Of a stretch of 64,000 nt of DNA, positions 26,189-35,178 are shown piece by piece. The translations under genes and the position numbers were made by a program. Within the stretch, counting starts at the first letter, position 1. Each line of letters begins with the position of its first letter. The notes below the pieces were generated by a model. The model made no database searches and was not told where the DNA came from. It saw nothing but the letters and a program-made list of their open reading frames with translations. The DNA is from Stieleria mannarensis. GTDB lineage: Bacteria > Planctomycetota > Planctomycetia > Pirellulales > Pirellulaceae. The DNA lies in NCBI RefSeq assembly GCF_014154935.1, contig NZ_JACEHH010000025.1, forward strand, positions 1 through 64,000. Reading direction: 5' to 3'.

Positions 26189-27655
26189 ATGAACGAACAC
26201 GAGGTCGAATTGGAAAGCCACGGCAATCACAACGAAGCTCAATCAAGTGACACTACCAAACAGGCGCATCGCGTGGTGCCGTCGCACTATGTCTATCCGT
26301 TTGTCCTCGTCACCACCCTATTTGCGCTTTGGGGGTTTGCCAACGACATCACCAATCCGCTGGTCCGAGCGTTCAAAGAGATCTTCTTGATCAGCAACGC
26401 CCAGAGCAGTCTCGTCCAATGGGCGTTCTACGGCGGTTATGCCACGATGGCGATTCCCGCGGCACTGGTCATCCGCAAAGTTTCCTACAAGTCGGGGATC
26501 ATCATCGGGTTGCTGCTGTACGCCGTCGGGGCACTGCTGACGATTCCGGCCAGCGTCGCGATGAATTTCAATATCTTTCTGGTCGGGTTTTATGTCTTGA
26601 CGTTCGGCTTGGCGTTTTTGGAAACGACGGCCAATCCTTACATCTTGTCGATGGGGCCGAAAGAGACGGCAACCCAGCGGTTGAATCTCGCCCAAGCATT
26701 CAACCCGATCGGTTCGCTGACCGGAATGGTCGTGGCCAGCATGCTGATTCTGCCGAGTCTGGAGGTGGCCGAATTCCGCGAAGCGGAGAAGGCGGCCCAC
26801 CCGGAGTATGCAACCATGCTGCCCAGCGAAGTCGATGGCTTGATCACGACCGCCATGGAAGCCAGCGCGAAGGCCGATCCCGAAGCACATCAGGCGATGG
26901 TGGCACATGATTTGGACGTCGTGAAGACACCTTACGTCGTCATCGCTGTCATCGTCATCGCGGTGATGTTGATCTTTGTCTTTTCAAAGTTACCCGACAC
27001 GGGGCACGAAGAAGAAAAAATCGAACTGGTCCCGCTGATGAAACATCTGTTGACCAGCTGGCGGTACGTCGGCGGAGTGATCGCTCAGGCATTTTACGTC
27101 GGTGCCCAGATCATGTGCTGGACCTTCATCATTCACTACGGCATGACGCTGGTGGGGCTGAGCGCGGCCCAGGCCCAGAATTACAACATTCTGGCGATGA
27201 GCATTTTTCTGGCCAGCCGGTTTATCTGCACATTTATCTTGCAGTACCTCCGCCCCGGACTGTTGCTGGGGATCCTGGCGGTCGGCGGTGGCCTGTTGAC
27301 ATTGGGGGCGATTTTCTTGCAAGGCATGACCGGGCTGTACTGTCTGGTCGGTGTTTCGGCCTGCATGTCGCTGATGTTTCCGACCATTTACGGCATCGCC
27401 TTGACCGGATTGTCGCCCAATGACGCCAAGCTCGGTTCGGCCGGTTTGATCTTCGCCATCGTCGGCGGCGCTTTCATGCCACGTTTCCAAGGCGCCATGA
27501 TCGACGGTGACGGAATGACAATCGCCGGCCAAGCACTGGAGTCGGTGCGTGTCTCGTTCTTTCTCCCTTTTGTTTGCTTTGTGGTGATCGCAGTTTTCGG
27601 ATTCTCGGTCAATTTCTTGGCCGCAAAAAACACCGCAGAACCTGCATCCACCTGA
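26189..27655 (+). CDS. fucP: L-fucose:H+ symporter (MFS, FucP family)
   Basis: 488 residues from the ATG at 26189, preceded by GGAAGG. About 12 membrane helices. It matches the FucP branch of the major facilitator family: FALWGFANDITNPLVRAFKE, IFLISNAQSSLVQWAFYGGY, FGLAFLETTANPYI, LNLAQAFNPIGS and MFPTIYGIAL. In E. coli FucP imports L-fucose with a proton. The class II aldolase gene is 58 bases downstream, and two alpha-L-fucosidase genes lie on the same strand, so this is the uptake step of a fucose pathway. The loop after helix 6 (EVAEFREAEKAAHPEYATML) is long, as in bacterial relatives. The substrate is inferred from family and context. Confidence 0.9.
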   Translation: MNEHEVELESHGNHNEAQSSDTTKQAHRVVPSHYVYPFVLVTTLFALWGFANDITNPLVRAFKEIFLISNAQSSLVQWAFYGGYATMAIPAALVIRKVSYKSGIIIGLLLYAVGALLTIPASVAMNFNIFLVGFYVLTFGLAFLETTANPYILSMGPKETATQRLNLAQAFNPIGSLTGMVVASMLILPSLEVAEFREAEKAAHPEYATMLPSEVDGLITTAMEASAKADPEAHQAMVAHDLDVVKTPYVVIAVIVIAVMLIFVFSKLPDTGHEEEKIELVPLMKHLLTSWRYVGGVIAQAFYVGAQIMCWTFIIHYGMTLVGLSAAQAQNYNILAMSIFLASRFICTFILQYLRPGLLLGILAVGGGLLTLGAIFLQGMTGLYCLVGVSACMSLMFPTIYGIALTGLSPNDAKLGSAGLIFAIVGGAFMPRFQGAMIDGDGMTIAGQALESVRVSFFLPFVCFVVIAVFGFSVNFLAAKNTAEPAST

Positions 27656-27713
27656 ACCGCCCTTTCATTTGATGACGGCCTGTGAAAGCGCCGAACGAAG
27701 TTTTCCCCCTGCA

Positions 27714-28472
27714 ATGAACACTCAAACCAATCTGGACGAACTGCTTTCCCTTTCCCGCTTCCTCGGCGAAGAACATCGTGGACTGGCGATTCTAGGCGAA
27801 GGCAACACGTCGGCGCGAATCGATGCGGAAACGTTTCTCGTCAAAGCCAGCGGCAGTTGCCTGCAAACACTCGCCGAAGACGACGTCGTTGCCTGCCGGT
27901 TTGACAAACTGTTGCCGATGCTGGAGTTGGACGCGCTGAGTGACCAGGAGATCGAAGACCACCTGCTGGCCTGTCGCGTCGACCCGGAATCCAAAAAGCC
28001 ATCCGTCGAGACGCTGTTTCATGCCTATCTGCTGTCGCTGCCGGACATCCATTTCATCGGGCACACGCACAGTATCCCGGTGAACCAGATCCTGTGTTCG
28101 CCGCGTGCCGAAGAGTTTGCCACCCGTAAACGTTTTCCCGATGAAGTCGTTTGCTGCGGTGCCCAGTCCGTGTTCGTGCCCTACACCGATCCCGGCCTGA
28201 AACTGTCACAATCCATTCGCGATAAGACGAAGGCCTACCTGGCCGAATTCGGAACGCCCCCGCGAGTGATCTTGCTGGCCAATCACGGTTTGATCACGCT
28301 GGGCAAGACCCCCGGGGCGGTCAAAGCCGCAATGCTGATGGCGCACAAGTCGGCGGAGATCTTCGTCGGTGCGGCGGCATTGGGTGGCCCAGTATTCATG
28401 AGCGACGCGGACGTCGATCGCATCGCCAACCGGCGCGATGAACACTACCGACAACGGGCGCTGAAACTATAA
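27714..28472 (+). CDS. Class II aldolase/adducin family protein
   Basis: 252 residues from the ATG at 27714. The zinc-site histidines GHTHSIPVN (His117, His119) and ANHGLITLG (His191), the acid residue in PSVETLFHAYLL (Glu99) and the phosphate-loop-like GEGNTSARI and KASGSC motifs are all present. Family members cleave sugar phosphates such as L-fuculose-1-phosphate, or act on sugar acids. Being next to fucP suggests a role in L-fucose breakdown; no isomerase or kinase gene for that route is in the window, so the exact substrate is not settled. Confidence 0.85.
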   Translation: MNTQTNLDELLSLSRFLGEEHRGLAILGEGNTSARIDAETFLVKASGSCLQTLAEDDVVACRFDKLLPMLELDALSDQEIEDHLLACRVDPESKKPSVETLFHAYLLSLPDIHFIGHTHSIPVNQILCSPRAEEFATRKRFPDEVVCCGAQSVFVPYTDPGLKLSQSIRDKTKAYLAEFGTPPRVILLANHGLITLGKTPGAVKAAMLMAHKSAEIFVGAAALGGPVFMSDADVDRIANRRDEHYRQRALKL

Positions 28473-28806
28473 CCAACAACTCCACCGAGTGCGCATGAAT
28501 GGGAATCCGACAGAGCACTGGCCATTTCTGAGAATTCGGTTTTTGTCGATAGCGGAACCCGTCAAGAGTTTCGGCTGACGCTGTAAATCGACAAGCTGTT
28601 GGCGACGTTTGCGACCGTCAGGATCACCATATGGTTTGGAACACGCATGAGCCGACGTCATCAACCCAAGCGGCGTGGGCGGCGAAACATTGTCCCCTGA
28701 GACTCTGATGGATTACGATGGAATCGCATCGATGATGCGTCCGTCAACTGGTCTCCTCCAGGTCGAGTGTTCGCGTGGCAGCACGGTTATTCCCAAAGGT
28801 AATCTC
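28473..28806. other. Stretch with gene debris before the PAS fragment
   Basis: 334 bp with no convincing gene. A 65-residue minus-strand frame (28467-28664) contains RKRRQQLVDLQRQPKLL, but has no start context or recognised family. GTG at 28675 and ATG at 28708 could lengthen the PAS fragment, though the added residues do not look like a PAS domain. Confidence 0.4.
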
Positions 28807-29292
28807 ATGTCCGGCCGTTCACCATCGCACACGAACCGATTGCCCGATTGGCTCGTGCATGTTGTGGTGGACGACTTGCCGCTGAACATCATCTTGAAAG
28901 ACGTTGATGGACGATTTTTGTATGTCAATCACGAGACGTGCGAATTGATCGGACAGTCGGCCGAACAGATCCTTGGGAAAACGGACTTTGATTTGTTTCC
29001 CCGTGACCTTGCCCAAAATTATCGTGACGATGACCATCAGGTGATGCGGCAAGGTCAGCCGATGACGCAGGTCGAGCCGAACTTGGCCGGCAAAGTCGAC
29101 CGTAGTGTTCTTGTTCGAAAGTCGCCGGTGCTCGATCCCGACGGAAAATTGTTTGGCGTCATCGCGGCGTTTTCGGATGTGACGGCGCATGAGGTCGCAC
29201 AGGCGGACTTCGAGCAAGAGAAATTCCTGTTCCACACATTGCTCGACCACCTACCCGATTTCATCTATTTCAAAGACCGCGACAGCCGATAA
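28807..29292 (+). pseudogene. Fragment of a PAS-domain sensor
   Basis: 161 residues with one full PAS domain: [40 protein letters not shown] and GVIAAFSDVTAHEVAQADFE. A second PAS then begins (LLDHLPDFIYFKDRDSR) and is cut off by TAA at 29290-29292. The GH29 start ATG overlaps that stop by one base. The first PAS is clearly related to PAS 2 of the hybrid kinase at 9026-11884. The output domain is missing, so this is the head of a former sensor kinase, probably cut by a deletion that brought GH29 next to it. Confidence 0.75.
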
Positions 29293-31103
29293 TGGATCGA
29301 ACCTGCCTCTTCCGCCTCCTCGTCTCCGCCGCCTGCATCTGCCATTGCATGACCGCGGTCGCCCAATCTTCCGGCGAACAAGCTTCCGGCGAAAAGGGCG
29401 AACCATCAATGGACCGTCTCTGGGGTGATCGCGTCGTCAAACTTCGCGCCGAAAACGCCGAGCGGGGACAACTGTTTGACGAAGGCAACTATGCCATGTT
29501 CATCCACTGGGGGCTTTATTCGCAACTGGCGAACAAGGTTGACGGAAAGACGTACTACGGGATCGGTGAGTGGATCATGAATCCGCGGATGGCGGGGATT
29601 CCCGTTGCCGAATACAAGCAGCTGGCCGGCACGTTTAACCCCGTCAACTTTGATGCGACGGCGATCGCCAAGCTGGCCAAAGATGCCGGCATGAAGTACA
29701 TCGTCATCACCGCCAAACATCATGATGGGTTCGCGATGTACGATTCCAAGGCGAGCGGCTTTAACATCGTCGACGCGACGCCGTGGAAGAAGGACCCGAT
29801 GAAGGACTTGGCCGCCGCCTGCCGAGAGCAGGGGCTCGGTTTCGGTTTCTATTATTCGCACAATCAAGACTGGACCTTTCCCGGTGGCGGCGGCGGGCCG
29901 ACCGTCGATGAAAACGGTAATGAGGCGACGTTTGATGACTACTTTGCGAAAAAATGCTTACCGCAAGTCAAGGAGATCACGACTGAGTATGGCCCCATTG
30001 AAATCGTTTGGTTCGACACGCCGGGAAAGATGCCCAAACACTACGTCGAGCAACTTGTCGAGATCGTTCACGCCAATCAGCCGCGTGCCCTGGTGTCCGG
30101 TCGCGCAGGACACGGCCTGGGCGACTACCAGACGCTCGGCGATATGGAGGTGCCGCATCGCAACATCGAAGGGATGTGGGAGAGTGTTGATACGACGAAC
30201 GACTCCTGGGCTTACGCCTGGTACGACGAGTACTGGAAATCGCCGCGTGAGATCTTGAAGCGATTGCTGGCCTGTGTCGGCCGCGGTGAAACGTACATGT
30301 TGAACATCGGCCCGCGCGGAGACGGCGCCGTCCCGGAACGGGCCGCAAACACCTTGCGAGAATCCGGCGATTGGATTCGCCGCTATCCCCAGGTCGTTTA
30401 CGGCACGCAGCCATCGCCATGGCAACATGCACTCCCCTGGGGCGATGTCACTCGGAAAAACAACACGCTGTTCCTGTGCGTGTTCGATTGGCCTGAATCC
30501 GGAAAACTCTACCTGCCAAACCTGAAATCGGAAATCAAGGGTGCGGAACTGCTATTCGGCGATCGATCGACCTCAATTCAGTGGGACAAACAAGGCGACT
30601 GGGGCGTGATTCAATTGCCACCACGCGCCCCCGAGAAACTCGTTTCGGTCATCGAGCTGGAATTTTCATCCGAGCCGCTGGTCGATCCCACCTGGGCTCT
30701 CGATCCGCAGGTCAAAACCGAACTGCTGGCCGAGTTTGCGAGCGTTCAGGATGCGACCCAATCCGGCAAACGCTGGATGGAAAAGTTCGGCGAGTGGAAG
30801 CGGATCACACAGGTGCACCAGTGGAAACCCGGTGGAAAAGCCACATGGGAAGTCGATGTCCTGCAGCCGGGCGACTACAACGTCGAACTGACTTATGCGG
30901 GTGAAGGACGTCTGGTCTGGCAGGTCGCGATCGAAGGTGGAGAGCAGATTCAGAATCAGCAAAACTCCTCGCACAACTATCAGTCCTTTCCGATCGGATG
31001 GATTAACTTTCCCAAGCCCGGTCGCTATCAGATTTCCGTTGGCCTGGTGGAAGGGGACCCGGAATCAGCAAGTTTAAAGGCGATCGAGTTCACGAAGATG
31101 TAG
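29292..31103 (+). CDS. Secreted alpha-L-fucosidase, GH29
   Basis: 603 residues. Signal peptide 1-26 (LLVSAACICHCMTAVAQ). The GH29 catalytic domain (about 60-390) has FIHWGLYSQLA, KYIVITAKHHDGFAMYDSKA, GFGFYYSHNQDW and the nucleophile strand EIVWFDTPGK (Asp242), and ends near YMLNIGPRGDG. A beta-sandwich and a further module (about 480-600, WEVDVLQPGDYNVELTYAGE) probably bind carbohydrate. It removes terminal alpha-L-fucose from glycans outside the cytoplasm. Its product would enter through the FucP coded upstream. The ATG overlaps the stop of the PAS fragment (TAATG). Confidence 0.93.
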   Translation: MDRTCLFRLLVSAACICHCMTAVAQSSGEQASGEKGEPSMDRLWGDRVVKLRAENAERGQLFDEGNYAMFIHWGLYSQLANKVDGKTYYGIGEWIMNPRMAGIPVAEYKQLAGTFNPVNFDATAIAKLAKDAGMKYIVITAKHHDGFAMYDSKASGFNIVDATPWKKDPMKDLAAACREQGLGFGFYYSHNQDWTFPGGGGGPTVDENGNEATFDDYFAKKCLPQVKEITTEYGPIEIVWFDTPGKMPKHYVEQLVEIVHANQPRALVSGRAGHGLGDYQTLGDMEVPHRNIEGMWESVDTTNDSWAYAWYDEYWKSPREILKRLLACVGRGETYMLNIGPRGDGAVPERAANTLRESGDWIRRYPQVVYGTQPSPWQHALPWGDVTRKNNTLFLCVFDWPESGKLYLPNLKSEIKGAELLFGDRSTSIQWDKQGDWGVIQLPPRAPEKLVSVIELEFSSEPLVDPTWALDPQVKTELLAEFASVQDATQSGKRWMEKFGEWKRITQVHQWKPGGKATWEVDVLQPGDYNVELTYAGEGRLVWQVAIEGGEQIQNQQNSSHNYQSFPIGWINFPKPGRYQISVGLVEGDPESASLKAIEFTKM

Positions 31104-31259
31104 CCGGGCGAACGGCCAGATCGCACCACGTCTGTTCATTGCTGGACCGGTACGCTCGAGATGCAATGCCGCAGAACCTTAAACCGGCGTCGCATTTCTT
31201 GCTTGAGAGCGGCCAAGGAATCAGCCAGCATAAACGCACCTCCTTTCCCTGGTGAACCG

Positions 31260-32939
31260 ATGAAACTACCTGCAACGACCGCGGTGTGCGCTCTGATTGC
31301 GTCCACTTTCGTTTCGCAATCCTGTGCGAATGAAGCAGTGACCATCGAATCACTGCTGCGCGAAATGAGCGACCGCGATGCGGTGGCGCGATTCCCGGAA
31401 GTTGATTTCAGGCTGAAGCAGGCCAGCAGCTACAACCGGGCGTCAAAAACTCCCGACGATCCCAAGGGATGGTTCAACAACATCGACCGGAACACCTCGG
31501 ACAAGCACCATAATTTCGTCCGCATCGAGCAGAACGACGGACGCAAGGAGTGGGTCGTGATGGAAGACAAGGGGCCCGGTGCGATCACCCGGTTTTGGGT
31601 CCCGTGGCGAAACCAGCTTCAACCGGGAACCAACATCACCATCCGTTTCTACTTCGATGGTTCGTCCCAGCCGGCGATCGAAGGCAATATGTTCGATCTG
31701 TTCCAGGGCAAGGGCCTGATTCCGTTTCCGCTCGCCCATGAATCGCTGCGGTCTGCGGTTTCCTTTTTTCCGATTCCGTACGCCAAAGGCTGCAAGGTGA
31801 CGATGTCGGACCACCCCTTCTTTTTCCAATTCACGTATCGCAAGTACGCCGAGGGAACCAAGGTCAAGACATTCACGATGCAGGACTTCCAGGCAGCCGA
31901 TCCACTGATCGACCAGACCTGCAAATCGCTTCTCAATCCCGATGCTGAAACGCAAGACAAGGCGAGCAAGTCCGACGGTAAAGATTCGCTATCGAAGTCC
32001 GCCGAGCTACGTTCGGGCGAGGAAGTCGCTTTACCATTGCCCCAGGGCGTTGCGGCGATCCGGAATCTAATGGTCAAGCTGGCCGACTATTCCGATCCCG
32101 AAGTCACACGCACCGTCGTGCTCAAAATCACCGCGGACGGGAAAGACACGGTTTGGTGCCCGATCGGCGACTTCTTTGGCTCGGGAATCGGCCTGAATCC
32201 GTTTCAGGGGTGGTACCGCACGGTGACCGCGGACGGAGGGATGACCAGTCGCTGGGTGATGCCCTACCGGGAAAACGCCACCGTTTCCATCATCAATCTC
32301 GGCGACAGCCCCGTCGACGTCGATCTTTCGGTGGCCGTCGATGATTGGCAATGGGATGACCGCAGCCTGTACTTTCACGCCGGTTGGCGAGGCCAGTATC
32401 CCGTTCCCACACGACCGTACTCGGATTGGAACTACATCACGGCAAAGGGCCGTGGCGTCTATGTGGGCGACACGCTGACGATCATGAATCCGGTGGAACG
32501 CTGGTGGGGAGAGGGAGACGAAAAGATCTTCGTCGACGGCGAGGCGTTTCCTTCCATCTTCGGCACCGGAACCGAAGACTACTACGCGTATTCCTGGGGT
32601 GGACGCAGCACCGATTTTTACGAGCACCCATTCCACGCCCAAACCTTCAGTCATAAGTACAACAAGCTGAATCGAAAGCCGAAAATCGACGAAAAGAACA
32701 CGCTAGGGTTCAGCACGGAGACGCGCACGAGGGCGCTCGACACCATGCCATTTGCCGAGTCGTTGAAACTGGACATGGAAGTCTGGTCCTGGACCGATTG
32801 TGAGATGGGCTACGCCGTCGGCTGCTACTGGTACGGCGATGCCGACACGACGTCAAATTTGACAGCGGACCCCGAGGGCGCACGGCGAGTGCCTCCGTTG
32901 CCGGACGCAATGAAGAACGCGGGACCAGACTCTCGTTGA
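31260..32939 (+). CDS. Secreted DUF2961 (GH172-type) glycoside hydrolase
   Basis: 559 residues from the ATG at 31260. Signal peptide about 1-23. DUF2961 region: SSYNRASKTPDDPKGWFNN, VVMEDKGPGAITRFWVPW, IRFYFDGSSQPAIEGNMFDL, PIGDFFGSGIGLNPF and SIFGTGTEDYYAYSWGG. DUF2961 was recognised as family GH172, whose known members act on alpha-D-fructofuranosides, alpha-D-arabinofuranosides and the like. The Glu/Asp-rich EDYY and DNFF-like loops are in place. It follows GH29 by 157 bases in the same direction, which places it in the polysaccharide locus; substrate unknown. Confidence 0.85.
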   Translation: MKLPATTAVCALIASTFVSQSCANEAVTIESLLREMSDRDAVARFPEVDFRLKQASSYNRASKTPDDPKGWFNNIDRNTSDKHHNFVRIEQNDGRKEWVVMEDKGPGAITRFWVPWRNQLQPGTNITIRFYFDGSSQPAIEGNMFDLFQGKGLIPFPLAHESLRSAVSFFPIPYAKGCKVTMSDHPFFFQFTYRKYAEGTKVKTFTMQDFQAADPLIDQTCKSLLNPDAETQDKASKSDGKDSLSKSAELRSGEEVALPLPQGVAAIRNLMVKLADYSDPEVTRTVVLKITADGKDTVWCPIGDFFGSGIGLNPFQGWYRTVTADGGMTSRWVMPYRENATVSIINLGDSPVDVDLSVAVDDWQWDDRSLYFHAGWRGQYPVPTRPYSDWNYITAKGRGVYVGDTLTIMNPVERWWGEGDEKIFVDGEAFPSIFGTGTEDYYAYSWGGRSTDFYEHPFHAQTFSHKYNKLNRKPKIDEKNTLGFSTETRTRALDTMPFAESLKLDMEVWSWTDCEMGYAVGCYWYGDADTTSNLTADPEGARRVPPLPDAMKNAGPDSR

Positions 32940-32989
32940 AACTGCGAAGGTTTCTCGGAGGGTTTTGTTCCGATTCAGAATGTGGGATC

Positions 32990-33060
32990 GTTCCGTCGCG
33001 GAAATCGCCAAGACTTTCGGCCGCTCACCGACGCGCCAAACACTTGGCGAATCGTGCAGT
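32990..33060 (+). repeat. Partial copy of dispersed repeat R2
   Basis: TTCCGTCGCGGAAATCGCCA and AGACTTTCGGCCG (32990-33024) match the GGAAGTCGCCA/AGACTTTCG core of R2 (copies near 12990-13130 and 39992-40145). The following AAACACTTGGCGAATCG is not shared. It lies in the 240 bp between the DUF2961 and GH28 genes and keeps the GH28 frame open upstream without adding real protein. Confidence 0.5.
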
Positions 33061-33183
33061 GGTGGCGTATTCCATGCTCCGGCCAACGTGGCGACAAATC
33101 GTTCGAAATCCGTTTGTCATCGGCCCGTTACTGCTGGTGGCTATTCGGAAAAACCACTGGACTCTTATTGCGGTGATACAAAC

Positions 33184-34662
33184 ATGGAACGACGAGTATA
33201 CGGTTTGCTACTGGTGTGCGTTTCCTACACGATTGCAGCAACGCCCCTGTTTGCTAGTGACAACGCAACTTTGATTGCCGCGGCGAAAAAAACGCACGAG
33301 GCAAAAGTGCTTGATATCAGGATCTATGGCGCCGTGGGGGACGGTGTTGCCCTGGATACCGAAGCGGTGCAACAGGCCATCGATGCCTGTCATGCCGATG
33401 GGGGCGGTGTGGTTCGGGTGCCTGCGGGGGACTATTGCATCGGAACGATCATTCTAAAGAGCAACATCACCCTATCGCTCGATCACGGGGCCAGTTTGCT
33501 GGGCAGCCAAAATCTGGATGATTACCCGACTGATGGCCTGGACGATCCTCGCGAGGGAGGCCCGCACTGCCTGATCTATGCCAAAGACGCCAGCAACATC
33601 ACCATCGAAGGCCTCGGCGTGATCGACGGCCGGGGAACACATCTGGCCTTTCCGAGATCGAGTCCCGGTTCGCGGGACTCTCGACAACGTTTGCCACGCC
33701 CGCGTTTGCTGCGGATGGATCACTGTGACCAACTGACCTTTTCCGGCGTCACGTTCAAACGCCCGGCCTTTTGGGGGCTGCATTTGGTCGACTGCAAGAA
33801 CATTCATTTTGATGCGATCACCGTGCGGATGCGCAACAACAACTACAACAATGACGGCCTGGACTTGGATGGATGTGAAAACGTCCTGATCAAGAATTGC
33901 GACATTGAATCCGGCGACGATGCCATCTGTTTGAAGAGTTCAAAGAACCCATGCCGCAACATCGTCGTCCGCGACTGCCGGGTGGCGAGCAACACCGCGG
34001 CATTGAAGTTCGGCACTTCGTCCCACGGGGGATTCATCGACGTCCGAGTTTCGAACTGCTATTTCTATGACTGTCCGATGGGGGCCATCAAGTTGCAATT
34101 GGTCGACGGCGGGCGTCTGGAGAATGTCGACATTTCAAGGATTGTGATGGAAAACGTGGGCAACCCGATCTTCATTCGCTTGGGCGATCGCGGCAATTCC
34201 TACGGCACCCGCGACGGGAAACCACCGGTCGGGACGTTGAAAAACGTCCGCATCAGCGACGTGGTGGCCCAAGTAGCCATCGAGGATCGGGGCAAGGCGG
34301 CGGAGGCGCCGTACAAAGGGCTGAAGGTCGACACAACGCCGGGGGTGACCGACAAAGAGAAGTCCAAGGCGGGGCCGATCATGATCACCGGTATTCCAGG
34401 GCACCCTATCGAGAATGTTGTCTTGGAGAATGTGACGATCTCGTTTCCGGGGCATGGAATCGCCGCGGACGCGAAACGGGAAGTGCCGGAGGATCTCGAC
34501 CGCTATCCCGAACAGTTCTTCTTTGGCGTCTTGCCTGCTTGGGGCGCGTACATCCGCCATGCCAGAAACATCGAGTTTAAAAACGTCAATCTAACGCTTC
34601 GCGGTACAGATGAGCGCCAGAAGATCGTGTTGGAGGATGTGGAGGGTTTTAAGCAGCATTAG
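33184..34662 (+). CDS. Secreted GH28 (polygalacturonase-like) hydrolase
   Basis: 492 residues from the ATG at 33184, followed by a signal peptide (MERRVYGLLLVCVSYTIAAT). Right-handed beta-helix with the GH28 set: YNNDGLDLDG (Asp224, Asp227), SGDDAICLKS (Asp245, Asp246), SSHGG (His281) and a later basic pair near FIRLGDRG. The pectin-methylesterase-like opening (IRIYGAVGDGVALDTEAVQQ) is usual. Family members cleave alpha-linked uronic acids, rhamnose or related sugars. A 20-residue arginine-rich insert (SPGSRDSRQRLPRPRLLRMD) is odd. It may cut the uronic or rhamnose part of the target polymer. Confidence 0.9.
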   Translation: MERRVYGLLLVCVSYTIAATPLFASDNATLIAAAKKTHEAKVLDIRIYGAVGDGVALDTEAVQQAIDACHADGGGVVRVPAGDYCIGTIILKSNITLSLDHGASLLGSQNLDDYPTDGLDDPREGGPHCLIYAKDASNITIEGLGVIDGRGTHLAFPRSSPGSRDSRQRLPRPRLLRMDHCDQLTFSGVTFKRPAFWGLHLVDCKNIHFDAITVRMRNNNYNNDGLDLDGCENVLIKNCDIESGDDAICLKSSKNPCRNIVVRDCRVASNTAALKFGTSSHGGFIDVRVSNCYFYDCPMGAIKLQLVDGGRLENVDISRIVMENVGNPIFIRLGDRGNSYGTRDGKPPVGTLKNVRISDVVAQVAIEDRGKAAEAPYKGLKVDTTPGVTDKEKSKAGPIMITGIPGHPIENVVLENVTISFPGHGIAADAKREVPEDLDRYPEQFFFGVLPAWGAYIRHARNIEFKNVNLTLRGTDERQKIVLEDVEGFKQH

Positions 34663-35178
34663 CAGTCTAACCGCAGCTTAGTTTTCGATTGGGCTGGACA
34701 GTCGCCGTCCTCTCCGAGGTCGGCGCGGGGTAAAGCTTCCTGATTTCGCGCACGCCGAGTTCGGAGAACACGGCGACACTCGCAGCGCATCATCACGTGC
34801 GCAAATTGAGTTGCGGTAGACAACCGGTCCTGCGTTCTACATTCGATGGTCGGGTTCATGGATGGTTTGCGAGACGGTCTGAGTCGGCGGACATGCACCG
34901 TCACTTCGAATCCGCGATGCAGTACAGGGATTGGTTGCTGCGGAGGTAAAGCTTTTTGTCGGACACCGCTGGCATCCGTGGGCATTCCTGCCAGGAGGAT
35001 CGCTTGTCAAGAACCGCACGGACTCCACACGGGAGGGCCATGCGGTGGTGTTGATGCCGAAGCACCGTGACGCCGAATTACCGTGGAACTGTGACATTTT
35101 GACGCCGCAATTTGCCTTTCATAGAGCCCCACGCCTCTCGGCTCCTTCGCTTCCCCATCTTTTCAACAAGGTGTCTCC
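34663..35178. other. 516-bp intergenic region
   Basis: No supported gene. It holds the end of the GH28 unit and the promoter for the haloperoxidase gene. GGTTCATGGATGGTTTGC (34851-34868) and similar pieces give short shadow frames only. A frame at 34931 (VGHRWHPWAFLPGGSLVKNR) looks tidy but has no recognised relative. Confidence 0.4.
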
